Shown: piece by piece, positions 53,759-62,731 of the stretch | How positions within the stretch are numbered: position 1 is the first letter of the stretch | How the letters are laid out: every line of letters begins with the position of its first letter | Assembly: GCA_041674745.1 (NCBI GenBank) | Contig: JBAYVD010000005.1 | Location: 124,001-188,000, forward strand | Reading direction: 5' to 3' | DNA length: 64,000 bases | DNA from: UBA2040 sp041674745 | Lineage (GTDB): Bacteria; Bacteroidota; Bacteroidia; Flavobacteriales_D; Crocinitomicaceae | Position numbers and translations under genes: made by a program | The notes under the pieces: generated by a model | The model's input: the letters and a program-made list of their open reading frames with translations, nothing else | Databases searched by the model: none | Told to the model about the DNA's origin: nothing

Positions 53759-55690
53759 CTATTTCCCCTTTTTCCGTCGTTCCTCCAACCATTTTGGAAC
53801 CGGTTTTTTGGAATCGTTGGGGCGCGCGGTTTGTTGTTGTTTCATGGGGCCAGCGTCTTCGTCGAGCAATTTGGCAATCAAATCGGGGCGTTTGGCTTTT
53901 TGCAATTGCTTGCGAATGTAATCGCGGTTTTCTCGCTTGTACCAGAAAAAGAAACGGTTTTGGTTCAATTTCTCTTCTTTTGTTTTCACAGTATTCACCG
54001 GTTTCAAGGTGTACGGGTGCACCCCAGAATAATAGATAACGGTCGCAACGGTCATCGGTGTTGGCGTGAAATCTTGTACTTGTTCCAATTGAAAACCCAT
54101 GTCTTTGGTTTCCGCTGCCAAGTTGGCCATGTCTTCTTCTTCACAACCGGGATGCGAACTGATGAAATAGGGAATCAACTGCTGTTTCAATCCGTGTTTT
54201 TCAGAAATCTGTTCGTATTTCTCCTTGAATTTATGGAAATATTTAAACGACGGTTTTCGCATCACCCGCAAGGTGGCATCCGATGTGTGCTCTGGCGCTA
54301 CTTTCAATCGACCACTGACGTGGCGTGTGACCACTTGTTCAATGTATTCGTCGTGGTTGTTGTCTTCGTTGTTTTTATTAAAATCGTCCACCAACAAATC
54401 GTAGCGAATGCCAGAACCCACGAAGGCTTTTTTCACTTTTGGATGCGCATCTACTTTACGGTACAATTCCGTCATCGGTTTGTGAGAGGTATCCAAATTG
54501 TTGCAAATCACAGGGTGAATACAACTCGGACTCGTGCATCGTGCGCAGATGGCTTCATCCTTGCCTTTCATTTTGTACATATTCGCCGATGGTCCGCCCA
54601 AATCAGAAATATATCCTTTGAAAGTTGGGTCATTGACTACCTGCTCTACTTCTTTCAAGATGGATTTTTCACTCCGTGAAGCAATGAATTTTCCTTGATG
54701 CGCCGAAATGGTACAAAACGAACAACCACCAAAACAACCTCGGTGCATGTTGATGGAAAACTTGATCATATCAAAAGCGGGAATCGCTCCTCGGCTTTTG
54801 TATTTTGGATGTGGAGCGCGGGTGTAAGGCAAATCGAAGGATTCATCAATTTCCTTTTCCTCCATGGTTTTGTAGGGCGGATTGATGACCAAAGTTCGTT
54901 CCCCAATTTTTTGTGTGATTCGGTTGGCTTCCCATTTGTTGGACTCCACTTCCACCACTTTGAAATTGGCTGCGTATTTGATTTTGTCTTCTAAACAATC
55001 TTCGTGACTGGACAATTCCACTGTATTCCACGATTTGTTTTTTGGCAATTCTTCGTCTGCTTCCTGAATAAACGCCACTTGTTTCAAGGTACGCAAATTG
55101 TGAAACGGAACGCCTTTTTTCAATAATTTCAACATTTCCCGCAAGGGTTGATCACCCATTCCGTACACCAATAAATCCGCTTTTGAATCTTCCAAAATAC
55201 TTGGAAACAAGCGATCGGCCCAATAATCGTAATGCGTTACTCGTCGCAAAGAAGCTTCAATTCCACCGATCAAAACCGGTACATCTGGATACAACTCTTT
55301 TAATATCTTGGAATACGTCGTGGTCGCATAATCTGGGCGAAAACCCGCTTGTCCGCCAGGCGTGTAGGCATCGGTAGAACGCAAACGTTTGTTCGCCGTA
55401 TAATGATTCACCATGGAATCCATACAACCCGCTGTTACGCCAAAAAAGTATTTGGGTTTTCCGAATTTTTTGAAATCGCGCAGATCATCTTTCCAATTCG
55501 GTTGTGCCACTATGCCGATTTTAAATCCTTCGGATTCAATAATACGACCAACTACAGCCGTTCCAAACGCTGGATGATCGACATACGCATCGCCTGAAAT
55601 CAGGACAACATCCAAATCATTCCAGCCGCGTTTGTCGGCTTCTTTTTTCGTTAAGGGCAACCAATCAGTTATCGGGCGTTCGTCTATCAC
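53759..55690 (-). CDS. YgiQ family radical SAM protein
   Basis: 643 residues. The GTG start at 55690 is the only one that keeps the conserved opening LPLTKKEADKRGWNDLDVVLISGDAYVDHPAFG. The radical-SAM cluster is HRGCFGGCSFC (Cys319, Cys323, Cys326). A C-terminal region contains SHPGCEEEDM and the lysine-rich tail. The family binds S-adenosylmethionine and a 4Fe-4S cluster; its substrate is not known. A near-perfect promoter lies directly upstream and the mRNA is probably leaderless. Confidence 0.93.
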   Translation of the reverse strand: MIDERPITDWLPLTKKEADKRGWNDLDVVLISGDAYVDHPAFGTAVVGRIIESEGFKIGIVAQPNWKDDLRDFKKFGKPKYFFGVTAGCMDSMVNHYTANKRLRSTDAYTPGGQAGFRPDYATTTYSKILKELYPDVPVLIGGIEASLRRVTHYDYWADRLFPSILEDSKADLLVYGMGDQPLREMLKLLKKGVPFHNLRTLKQVAFIQEADEELPKNKSWNTVELSSHEDCLEDKIKYAANFKVVEVESNKWEANRITQKIGERTLVINPPYKTMEEKEIDESFDLPYTRAPHPKYKSRGAIPAFDMIKFSINMHRGCFGGCSFCTISAHQGKFIASRSEKSILKEVEQVVNDPTFKGYISDLGGPSANMYKMKGKDEAICARCTSPSCIHPVICNNLDTSHKPMTELYRKVDAHPKVKKAFVGSGIRYDLLVDDFNKNNEDNNHDEYIEQVVTRHVSGRLKVAPEHTSDATLRVMRKPSFKYFHKFKEKYEQISEKHGLKQQLIPYFISSHPGCEEEDMANLAAETKDMGFQLEQVQDFTPTPMTVATVIYYSGVHPYTLKPVNTVKTKEEKLNQNRFFFWYKRENRDYIRKQLQKAKRPDLIAKLLDEDAGPMKQQQTARPNDSKKPVPKWLEERRKKGK

Positions 55691-55694
55691 AGCA

Positions 55695-55725
55695 CAAAAG
55701 TACGGAATTCCGCTCCCGTCACAAA
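55695..55725 (-). promoter_or_regulatory. Consensus Bacteroidota promoter of the YgiQ gene
   Basis: On the minus strand TTTG (55722-55725), exactly 19 nt of spacer, then TACTTTTG (55695-55702), followed by TGCT and the GTG start at 55690. This is the best promoter match in the window and puts the transcription start at or very near the start codon. Confidence 0.8.
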
Positions 55726-55781
55726 AAAGAAATTCTTTCCGACAAATTCCTTACCTTTAAAGTCTCGAGACGAAAAACAAT

Positions 55782-56786
55782 ATGCACGCTAGATTCATTT
55801 CACGAATTACCGCTTCCTACTTCTGTTTAATCCTACTTTTCTTGTTTTCTTGCCAACAAGAGGGCAAAAGAAAGATTTTTGGCAGGAGCCACACTTTTTC
55901 CGCCTCCATCATTCAAAATCAGCTGTTCTTTTCCGAACGTGCAATGGATTATTCCTTTCCACTTTGGTTCAACGATTCTTTGATTCGCCATCATGCCATT
56001 GAAAGCGTCACACGAAATATTTATAGCCGCAACACCATTCTCAATGAAACACAAGATTCCTTGGTTGAATTCCCCGCAGAAAGCATCTGTTACCAATTCA
56101 ATGAAAAAGGATTTGTAAACAAAGTGAGTCACATTTATTATTTCGATGACCGAAAAATCAGCCAGTTCGATTTTTTTTACAGCAAAGCACCCAACAAAAA
56201 TGGTTTTTCTTCGGCAAAAATTGACTCTATGGTAGAGTTCAAGGACAACATTCCATTGCCGCTAAGTTCCAGTCGAGATTTGGAAATGTTTGCGCTTTAC
56301 AGTCAAAAACAAACGGAAAAAGATTTTTCTGTGTTCAGAAATAGATTGACCGGAGACTATTTGTTTGCAGTCTTCAACAAGAATATTTGGGGAGCATTGA
56401 GCATTGATGCCGAATTTCACCCCACTCCAAAAGACAAAGTTCTTCTAGGAACCCTATTGAAACCTGAAAAAATTTACCGCGTTGAAAACAAAGTCAAGGA
56501 AAGTGAAGTCATCGAATTCGAATACAAAAAAGAACGTATCACCAAAATTCTCAACTATCAATATCCCTTTATCGAACAACGTAGCTTTAATTATGACAAG
56601 CAGGGCTACTGCATTGGGTTCATCGATTCTACTTTTTCGGAGAAAATATTCCTGACCAAAAGCGTGGCAACATTTGAAAACAATTCGCTTGGTTCACCTA
56701 CGCGAATCGTCCATGAAAAAGAATTAGAAGTTGGCAAACTGAAAACGGTGAACTACGAAGACATTATTTACAAATACAGAAAATAA
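55782..56786 (+). CDS. Lipoprotein of unknown function
   Basis: 334 residues with a lipoprotein signal (SYFCLILLFLFSCQQEG, lipobox Cys at residue 29). The remaining region is beta-rich with short motifs such as YQFNEKGFVNKVSHIYY and FEYKKERITKILNYQYPF, which look like RHS/YD-related or YwqK-like repeats. No catalytic motif is seen. It is transcribed divergently from YgiQ and is followed 44 nt later by pdxA. Confidence 0.65.
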   Translation: MHARFISRITASYFCLILLFLFSCQQEGKRKIFGRSHTFSASIIQNQLFFSERAMDYSFPLWFNDSLIRHHAIESVTRNIYSRNTILNETQDSLVEFPAESICYQFNEKGFVNKVSHIYYFDDRKISQFDFFYSKAPNKNGFSSAKIDSMVEFKDNIPLPLSSSRDLEMFALYSQKQTEKDFSVFRNRLTGDYLFAVFNKNIWGALSIDAEFHPTPKDKVLLGTLLKPEKIYRVENKVKESEVIEFEYKKERITKILNYQYPFIEQRSFNYDKQGYCIGFIDSTFSEKIFLTKSVATFENNSLGSPTRIVHEKELEVGKLKTVNYEDIIYKYRK

Positions 56787-56806
56787 AATAGATTCTCCCA
56801 GAATCG

Positions 56807-56814
56807 TATTTTTG
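56807..56814 (+). promoter_or_regulatory. Putative -7 box upstream of pdxA
   Basis: TATTTTTG matches TAnnTTTG, 16 nt before the pdxA ATG at 56831. No -33 element. Confidence 0.4.
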
Positions 56815-56830
56815 CAAAAACATTTAAAAA

Positions 56831-57928
56831 ATGGAAAAAGAAAAGGAACTAGATTCCCTTCTCGATATAAAAGTGGGTATTTCATTAGGTGACATCAATG
56901 GCATCGGACCAGAAGTGGTGATCAAAGCATTGATGGACAATCGAATATTGTCGAATTGCACACCTATTATTTATGGCTCTGCAAGTTTGATGAAGCATTT
57001 TCGCAAAGATATTCAAGGCGAAGAAATGGTTTTTAATACGTGCAAAGACGCTTCTGAAGCCCGCAATAAAAAAATTAACGTGGTACAGGTTTGGGATACC
57101 GACCCCGAAATTGACTACGGCAAAGCCAATGAAACCGGAGGTAAATATGCCTTTCTTTCATTAGAAGCAGCGACCAAAGATTTGTCTTCCAACAAAATTG
57201 ATGTGTTGGTGACGGCTCCCATTTCCAAAGAAACGATTGCCAAAGCTGGTTTTCAATTTCCAGGTCACACGGAATACCTTGCCGACATGGCGGGACAAAA
57301 AGAAGCGTTGATGATGATGGTGGCGGGCGATTTGCGCGTAGCTTTGGTAACCAGTCATGTTGCTTTAGCCGATGTCAGTGGTTCGCTTACACGTGAAGGG
57401 ATTTTGGATAAAATTGAAGTGCTCAACCAAAGTTTGCAAAAAGATTTCGGGATCCAACGTCCACGCATTGCCGTTTTGGGTTTCAATCCGCATGCCGGAG
57501 AAAATGGAAAAATGGGCAATGAAGAGGCAGAAATCATCACTCCAGCGATCAATATGGCGAAAGGAAAAAATATTTTTGCCAATGGTCCCTTCCCAGCTGA
57601 CGGTTTTTTTGGCTCCCCTGCTTTGAGTCAATACGATGCTGTTTTGGCGATGTATCACGACCAAGGATTGACGCCCTTCAAAGCATTGGCCTTTGATGAA
57701 GGTGTGAATTTTACGGCTGGTTTACCCATCGTTCGAACTTCACCCGATCACGGTACAGCCTTTGATATTGCTGGGCAAGACAAAGCTTCGGCACAATCCA
57801 TGCGCTGCGCAATTTACATGGCCATGGATGTCTACCGAAAGCAAAAATGGTTGAAAGAAATTAATCTCAATCCTTTAAAAATTTCAATTAAAGAAAAGCG
57901 AAAAGGGTACAACAATGAGATGGAGTAA
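56831..57928 (+). CDS. pdxA: 4-hydroxythreonine-4-phosphate dehydrogenase
   Basis: 365 residues, the expected length. PdxA oxidises 4-phosphohydroxy-L-threonine in the deoxyxylulose-5-phosphate-dependent pyridoxal 5'-phosphate pathway. Family motifs GDINGIGPEVVIKAL, PGHTEYLADM, YHDQGLTPFKAL and TSPDHGTAFDIAG are present, with the metal-binding His residues in the last two and PGHT. pdxA followed by the DUF177-rpmF cluster is a common Bacteroidota order. Confidence 0.96.
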   Translation: MEKEKELDSLLDIKVGISLGDINGIGPEVVIKALMDNRILSNCTPIIYGSASLMKHFRKDIQGEEMVFNTCKDASEARNKKINVVQVWDTDPEIDYGKANETGGKYAFLSLEAATKDLSSNKIDVLVTAPISKETIAKAGFQFPGHTEYLADMAGQKEALMMMVAGDLRVALVTSHVALADVSGSLTREGILDKIEVLNQSLQKDFGIQRPRIAVLGFNPHAGENGKMGNEEAEIITPAINMAKGKNIFANGPFPADGFFGSPALSQYDAVLAMYHDQGLTPFKALAFDEGVNFTAGLPIVRTSPDHGTAFDIAGQDKASAQSMRCAIYMAMDVYRKQKWLKEINLNPLKISIKEKRKGYNNEME

Positions 57929-57992
57929 ACTGATAAAAGTTGCTTTTGTAAAAAAATAAAAGATGCTTTTAGATTCTTTAGAATTAAAATAT

Positions 57993-58000
57993 TACCTTTG
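57993..58000 (+). promoter_or_regulatory. Promoter -7 box of DUF177-rpmF-fatty-acid operon
   Basis: TACCTTTG fits TAnnTTTG, 20 nt before the GTG start at 58021. The spacing and position relative to a ribosomal-protein operon make this a likely promoter. Confidence 0.55.
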
Positions 58001-58020
58001 CCCTCCAATTTTTTAATAAA

Positions 58021-58560
58021 GTGAGCAGTTTTAAACGTCCTTTTGTTATTTCCTTTGCTGGATTGAAAATAGGCAAACATGAGTATGCTTACGAAATTGG
58101 GAAAACGTTCTTTGATGAATACGAATACTCAGCAATAGATGACGCTGATTTGCAAGTGAAAGTTATTCTTGACAAAAAAGAAACCATGATGATCGTGGAA
58201 TTCTTTCTTGAAGGGGATGTTGCCACCACTTGTGATCGATGCATGGATCCTCTTGAGCTGAATATTAAAGCAGATTACAAACAAATTTTCAAATTCGGAC
58301 ATGAAACATCCGATGATGAAACCTTGACTGTACTGCACCCAGATGAATACGAAATAGACGTCAAAAATTTTATTTACGAGTTTATCATTGTATCACTTCC
58401 AAGTAAAGTTGTTCACCCAAAAGGCGAATGCAACGAAGAAATGATGGCAACGATGGAAAAATATACCGTAAATTTAAACGACGACGACGAATATGATGAT
58501 GACGAGGAGGATGACGACGACGACGAATCACCTTGGTCAATTTTGAAAGATTTAAATTAA
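58021..58560 (+). CDS. DUF177 (YceD) family protein
   Basis: 179 residues, GTG start at 58021. Family motif VATTCDRCMDPLELNIKADYKQIF (CxxC pair) and the following YEIDVKNFIYEFI are intact. DUF177 proteins are typically located before rpmF and are linked to 23S rRNA or ribosome assembly. The C-terminus ends in a run of Asp/Glu of about 20 residues and then SPWSILKDLN; the DNA there is a GAC/GAT-rich repeat (about 58480-58528). Confidence 0.92.
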   Translation: MSSFKRPFVISFAGLKIGKHEYAYEIGKTFFDEYEYSAIDDADLQVKVILDKKETMMIVEFFLEGDVATTCDRCMDPLELNIKADYKQIFKFGHETSDDETLTVLHPDEYEIDVKNFIYEFIIVSLPSKVVHPKGECNEEMMATMEKYTVNLNDDDEYDDDEEDDDDDESPWSILKDLN

Positions 58561-58584
58561 AAAACTTTAATATAACAACGTAAA

Positions 58585-58776
58585 ATGGCACATCCAAAGC
58601 GCAAAATCTCGAAAACAAGAAGAGATAAAAGAAGAACTCACAAAGTTGCAGTAGCACATAACATCGCTATTTGCCCAACTACGGGTCAGCCGCATTTGTT
58701 TCACCATGCTCATTGGCATGAAGGAAAATTGTACTACAAAGGAAGAGTAGTAGCGGAGAAAGAAGTAGCAGCGTAA
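58585..58776 (+). CDS. rpmF: Ribosomal protein bL32
   Basis: 63 residues with the classic MAHPKRKISKTRRDKRRTH start. Only one of the Cys residues of the zinc-ribbon remains (AICPTTGQPHLFHHAHW), with His residues in the later positions, as usual in Bacteroidota L32. It is 24 nt after DUF177 and 24 nt before plsX. Confidence 0.98.
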   Translation: MAHPKRKISKTRRDKRRTHKVAVAHNIAICPTTGQPHLFHHAHWHEGKLYYKGRVVAEKEVAA

Positions 58777-58800
58777 GCTGTTTAACGAAACTTCTTCTTG

Positions 58801-59739
58801 ATGAAGATCGGAATAGATATATTGGGCGGTGATTTTGCTCCTGATGCGAATATCGCTGGGGCAGTTTTAGCCAAAAAAGAACTTCCTCAGGATTGCAAAA
58901 TAGTATTGATAGGCGACCAAGAGCAAATCTTAGGTGGCCTTTCTTTGTTGGGTGCAAGTTCGGATGATTTCGAAATTGTACATGCACCCGATTGCATTAC
59001 CATGCACGACCACCCAACGAAAGCAATTCCATCAAAACCCAACAGTAGTATTGCTGTAGGATTTGATTTGTTGGCCAAAAAGGAACTAAACGCTTTTGCA
59101 AGCACCGGTAATACGGGTGCGATGCTGGTTGGTGCGATGTTTAAATTGGGTGTGATTGAAGGAATTTCAAGACCGTGCATCACCGGTGCATTGCCTCAAT
59201 TGAACGGCGGCCAAGGCATTCTATTGGATGTTGGCACCGTAACCGATTGCAAACCAGAATATTTGGTTCAATTTGCCATTTTGGGTAAATTGTATGCACA
59301 AAACGTGCACAACATTGAAAACCCTCGAATTGGTTTGCTCAACATCGGTGAAGAAGATGCGAAAGGCAATTTACTTACCGTGGCTACCAATGGATTGTTG
59401 CGCGACAACAAGAGTTTAAACTTCATTGGAAACATTGAGAGTCGATCTCTTTTTGATGATGTAGCTGACGTGATTGTTTGTGATGGTTTTGTTGGCAATG
59501 TAATTCTTAAACAAGCGGAGGGTACGTATACTTTGATGCAAAAAAGAGGGTTGCACGATGCTTATTTTGATCGATACAACTACGAAAACTATGGCGGTAC
59601 GCCTATTCTTGGAGTCAAAGGAAACGTGATCATTGGTCATGGAATCTCCAATGACATAGCCGTAAAAAACATGATAAAACATGCTTACGAGGTCGCCAAA
59701 TCCGGCTTAGCCACGAAAATAAATGAAGCTTTTAACTGA
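58801..59739 (+). CDS. plsX: Phosphate acyltransferase
   Basis: 312 residues from the ATG at 58801. PlsX turns acyl-ACP into acyl-phosphate for phospholipid synthesis. Motifs: IGIDILGGDFAPDANI near the start, ASTGNTGAMLVGAM, NIGEEDAKGN and VCDGFVGNVILKQAEG. Second step gene in the DUF177-rpmF-plsX-fabH cluster. Confidence 0.97.
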   Translation: MKIGIDILGGDFAPDANIAGAVLAKKELPQDCKIVLIGDQEQILGGLSLLGASSDDFEIVHAPDCITMHDHPTKAIPSKPNSSIAVGFDLLAKKELNAFASTGNTGAMLVGAMFKLGVIEGISRPCITGALPQLNGGQGILLDVGTVTDCKPEYLVQFAILGKLYAQNVHNIENPRIGLLNIGEEDAKGNLLTVATNGLLRDNKSLNFIGNIESRSLFDDVADVIVCDGFVGNVILKQAEGTYTLMQKRGLHDAYFDRYNYENYGGTPILGVKGNVIIGHGISNDIAVKNMIKHAYEVAKSGLATKINEAFN

Positions 59740-59742
59740 TTT

Positions 59743-60726
59743 ATGGGGAAAATAACAGCAGCGATTACAGGCGTACAAGGCTATTTGCCTGAATACGTTT
59801 TGACCAATGAAGAAATGTCAAAATTCGTAGACACTTCTGACGAATGGATCCAATCCAGAACAGGGATTAAAGAAAGAAGAATCATGAAAGATGGTCACAC
59901 ATCAGACATGGCTGCTTTTGCTGTTATTGACTTACTAAAAAAGAAAAATATTGATCCACTTGAGATTGATTTGGTCATTGTAGGTACGGTTACGGCCGAT
60001 TATCCCTTTCCAAGTGCAGCCAATTTGGTAGCGACGAAAGCAGGCATGAAGAATGCGTGGAGCTTTGATGTAAACGCGGCTTGTTCAGGATTTTTATACG
60101 CTCTTTCTACTGGCTCTCAATTTATTGAAACAGGCAAATACAAAAAAGTAATTGTGGTAGGTGTTGACATGATGTCATCCATTATCGATTACGAAGACCG
60201 CACCACTTGCGTTATTTTTGGCGATGGAGCCGGCGCTGTATTGTTAGAGCCAAACGAAGAAGGTTTAGGGATTCAAGATTTCCTTTTACATTCCGATGGT
60301 TCTGGTGTTGATTATTTGGTTCAACCGGCGGGTGGTTCTGTGAATCCAGCAAGTCACGAAACTGTTGACCAACGTCTTCATTATGTGAAACAGGAAGGAA
60401 AGCAAGTATTCAAATTTGCGGTTACCAATATGGCTGAAGTTTCTGCTGCCATTATGGAGAAAAACAACCTGACCAGCGACGACGTAGATTGGTTGGTTCC
60501 TCATCAAGCCAATTTGAGAATTATTGACGCTACAGCGAACCGTATGGGATTGCCTCCTGAAAAAGTGATGGTGAACATCCAGAAATATGGAAATACTACC
60601 GCTGGAACTTTGCCGCTATGTTTATGGGATTATGAATCCCAATTGAAAAAAGGGGACAATTTAATTTTGTCTGCCTTTGGAGGAGGATTTACGTGGGGTG
60701 CCATTTATTTAAAATGGGCATACTAG
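59743..60726 (+). CDS. fabH: Beta-ketoacyl-ACP synthase III
   Basis: 327 residues. It starts fatty acid synthesis by condensing acetyl-CoA (or branched primers) with malonyl-ACP. The catalytic triad is Cys114 in NAACSGFLYAL, His254 in VPHQANLRIID and Asn284 in YGNTTAGTLPL. It begins 3 nt after the plsX stop. Confidence 0.98.
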   Translation: MGKITAAITGVQGYLPEYVLTNEEMSKFVDTSDEWIQSRTGIKERRIMKDGHTSDMAAFAVIDLLKKKNIDPLEIDLVIVGTVTADYPFPSAANLVATKAGMKNAWSFDVNAACSGFLYALSTGSQFIETGKYKKVIVVGVDMMSSIIDYEDRTTCVIFGDGAGAVLLEPNEEGLGIQDFLLHSDGSGVDYLVQPAGGSVNPASHETVDQRLHYVKQEGKQVFKFAVTNMAEVSAAIMEKNNLTSDDVDWLVPHQANLRIIDATANRMGLPPEKVMVNIQKYGNTTAGTLPLCLWDYESQLKKGDNLILSAFGGGFTWGAIYLKWAY

Positions 60727-60770
60727 ATAGATAATAATTTGTACATTTAAACGCTTTTAAAATCGCTAAA

Positions 60771-61247
60771 ATGAATATTCAAGAAATTCAAGACCTCATC
60801 AAATTTGTATCAAAAACGCAAGTGAGCGAGGTTGAAATCGAACAAAAAGATTTCAAGATTATCATCAAATCTGAAATGAAATCGAGAACAGCTGAACAAC
60901 AACCCATTTATGTTCAAGCTCCAGCAGCCGCTCCAACGCAAATTGCCGCATCAGCAGCCGCTCCTGTAGCGCCAGCCGCTCCAACGGCTCCAGTTGCGGA
61001 TGAATCCAAATTGTTGACCATCAAATCTCCTATGATTGGTACTTTCTACCGTTCACCAGGACCAGACAAAGATGTATTCGTTAATGTTGGTGACACTGTT
61101 TCTGCAGGATCTCCGGTTTGCATTATTGAAGCAATGAAATTGTTCAACGAAATCGAGTCAGAAATCAGTGGAAGAATCGTAAAAGTCTTGGTGGACGACG
61201 CGTCACCAGTTGAGTACGATCAACCTTTGTTCTTAGTAGAGCCATAG
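60771..61247 (+). CDS. accB: Acetyl-CoA carboxylase biotin carboxyl carrier protein
   Basis: 158 residues. The N-terminal helix (MNIQEIQDLIKFVSKTQVSEVEIE), an Ala/Pro-rich linker (about 45-80) and the C-terminal biotinyl domain with the biotin Lys123 in IEAMKLFNEIESE are intact. BCCP carries biotin between the biotin carboxylase (next gene) and carboxyltransferase. Confidence 0.98.
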   Translation: MNIQEIQDLIKFVSKTQVSEVEIEQKDFKIIIKSEMKSRTAEQQPIYVQAPAAAPTQIAASAAAPVAPAAPTAPVADESKLLTIKSPMIGTFYRSPGPDKDVFVNVGDTVSAGSPVCIIEAMKLFNEIESEISGRIVKVLVDDASPVEYDQPLFLVEP

Positions 61248-61294
61248 GCTTCACAAGAATTCAAAAACCATTTGATAATCAAAAAAATTAAGGC

Positions 61295-62629
61295 ATGTTT
61301 AAAAAAATATTGATTGCCAATAGAGGAGAAATAGCCTTACGCGTCATTCGTACGTGCAAAGAAATGGGAATTAAAACGGTTGCGGTATACTCTACTGCCG
61401 ACAAGGATAGTTTACCTGTTCGTTTTGCTGACGAAGCCGTTTGTATCGGGCCTCCACAAAGTTCCAAATCGTATTTGTCGATTGCGAACATCATTGCGGC
61501 AGCAGAAATAACCAATGCAGACGCCATTCACCCTGGCTATGGTTTTCTCTCTGAGAATGAAAAATTCTCAAAAGTTTGTCAAGAACACGGAATCAAGTTC
61601 ATCGGTGCTACTCCTGAGCAAATCGCAGGAATGGGAGACAAAGCATCCGCCAAAGCAACCATGATAAAAGCGGGTGTACCTTGTATTCCTGGTTCAAAAG
61701 GATTGTTGATAGATGTTCCTGATGCAAAAAAACAAGCGATAGAAATCGGCTACCCAGTTATCATGAAAGCAACTGCTGGAGGTGGTGGTAAAGGGATGCG
61801 TATTGTCTGGAAAGAGGAAGATTTGGAAGAACTGTGGGATTCCGCTCGCCAAGAATCTGCCGCTGCTTTTGGAAATGATGGTTTGTACATGGAAAAATAC
61901 ATCGAAGAACCACGTCACATTGAAATTCAAATTGCAGGGGACAAATTCGGTAATGCTTGTCATTTATCCGAAAGAGATTGCTCCATTCAACGTCGTCATC
62001 AAAAATTGGTAGAGGAAACCCCTTCTCCCTATATGACAGATGAATTACGCGATAAAATGGGAGAAGCTGCGATCAAAGCAGCCAAAGCCGTAAGTTACGA
62101 AGGTGTTGGAACGGTAGAGTTTTTGGTGGACAAACACCGTAATTTCTACTTCATGGAAATGAATACCCGCATTCAAGTTGAGCATACGATTACAGAAGAA
62201 GTAATCAATTTTGATTTGATAAAAGAACAAATCAAATTGGCAGCTGGAGATAAAATTTCTGGAAAAAACTATTACCCGCAAATGCACTCTATTCAATGTC
62301 GTATCAATGCAGAAGATCCGGATTATGATTTCCGTCCTTCTCCAGGAAAAATTACAGATTACCATTGTCCAGGAGGACACGGAATCCGTATCGATTCTCA
62401 CGTGCATGCAGGATATACTATTCCACCATTTTACGATTCAATGATTTCAAAATTAATTGTAGTGGCTCGTACGCGAGAAGAAGCAATTTTGAAAATGAAA
62501 CGTGCCTTGGGTGAATACATCATCGAAGGTGTTAAAACAACGATACCATTCCATGTAAAATTGATGGACAACGAAGATTTCAACAAAGGAAACTTCACCA
62601 CCAAATTTATGGAGACGTTTGAATATTAA
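61295..62629 (+). CDS. accC: Biotin carboxylase subunit of acetyl-CoA carboxylase
   Basis: 444 residues, ATP-grasp enzyme that carboxylates biotin on BCCP. Motifs: KILIANRGEIALRVIRT, HPGYGFLSEN, GGGGKGMRIV (glycine-rich loop), EMNTRIQVEHTITEEV and RINAEDP. It is the last gene of the cluster and is followed by a strong terminator. Confidence 0.98.
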   Translation: MFKKILIANRGEIALRVIRTCKEMGIKTVAVYSTADKDSLPVRFADEAVCIGPPQSSKSYLSIANIIAAAEITNADAIHPGYGFLSENEKFSKVCQEHGIKFIGATPEQIAGMGDKASAKATMIKAGVPCIPGSKGLLIDVPDAKKQAIEIGYPVIMKATAGGGGKGMRIVWKEEDLEELWDSARQESAAAFGNDGLYMEKYIEEPRHIEIQIAGDKFGNACHLSERDCSIQRRHQKLVEETPSPYMTDELRDKMGEAAIKAAKAVSYEGVGTVEFLVDKHRNFYFMEMNTRIQVEHTITEEVINFDLIKEQIKLAAGDKISGKNYYPQMHSIQCRINAEDPDYDFRPSPGKITDYHCPGGHGIRIDSHVHAGYTIPPFYDSMISKLIVVARTREEAILKMKRALGEYIIEGVKTTIPFHVKLMDNEDFNKGNFTTKFMETFEY

Positions 62630-62651
62630 AACAGTTCAAATTCACATTTTA

Positions 62652-62679
62652 AAAGACTTTTCGGTAACGGAAAGTCTTT
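62652..62679 (+). terminator. Rho-independent terminator after accC
   Basis: aaagacttttcg GTAA cggaaagtcttt: a 12-bp stem with one wobble and a 4-nt loop, followed by a T-run, 22 nt past the stop. Confidence 0.88.
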
Positions 62680-62731
62680 TTTTTTGTTCAACCAAAATAC
62701 TCTACCTTCACGGAAACATATACTTTACTAC

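Noticed and set aside
53711..54679. 322-residue plus-strand ORF antisense to the YgiQ gene
   Set aside because: It lies inside the well-supported YgiQ coding region, has a Phe/His/Arg-rich composition typical of reverse frames and no recognisable domain.
58480..58528. GAC/GAT-rich low-complexity tract as a possible simple repeat expansion
   Set aside because: It encodes the acidic tail normal for DUF177-type proteins before rpmF and has mixed codons, so expansion is not supported.
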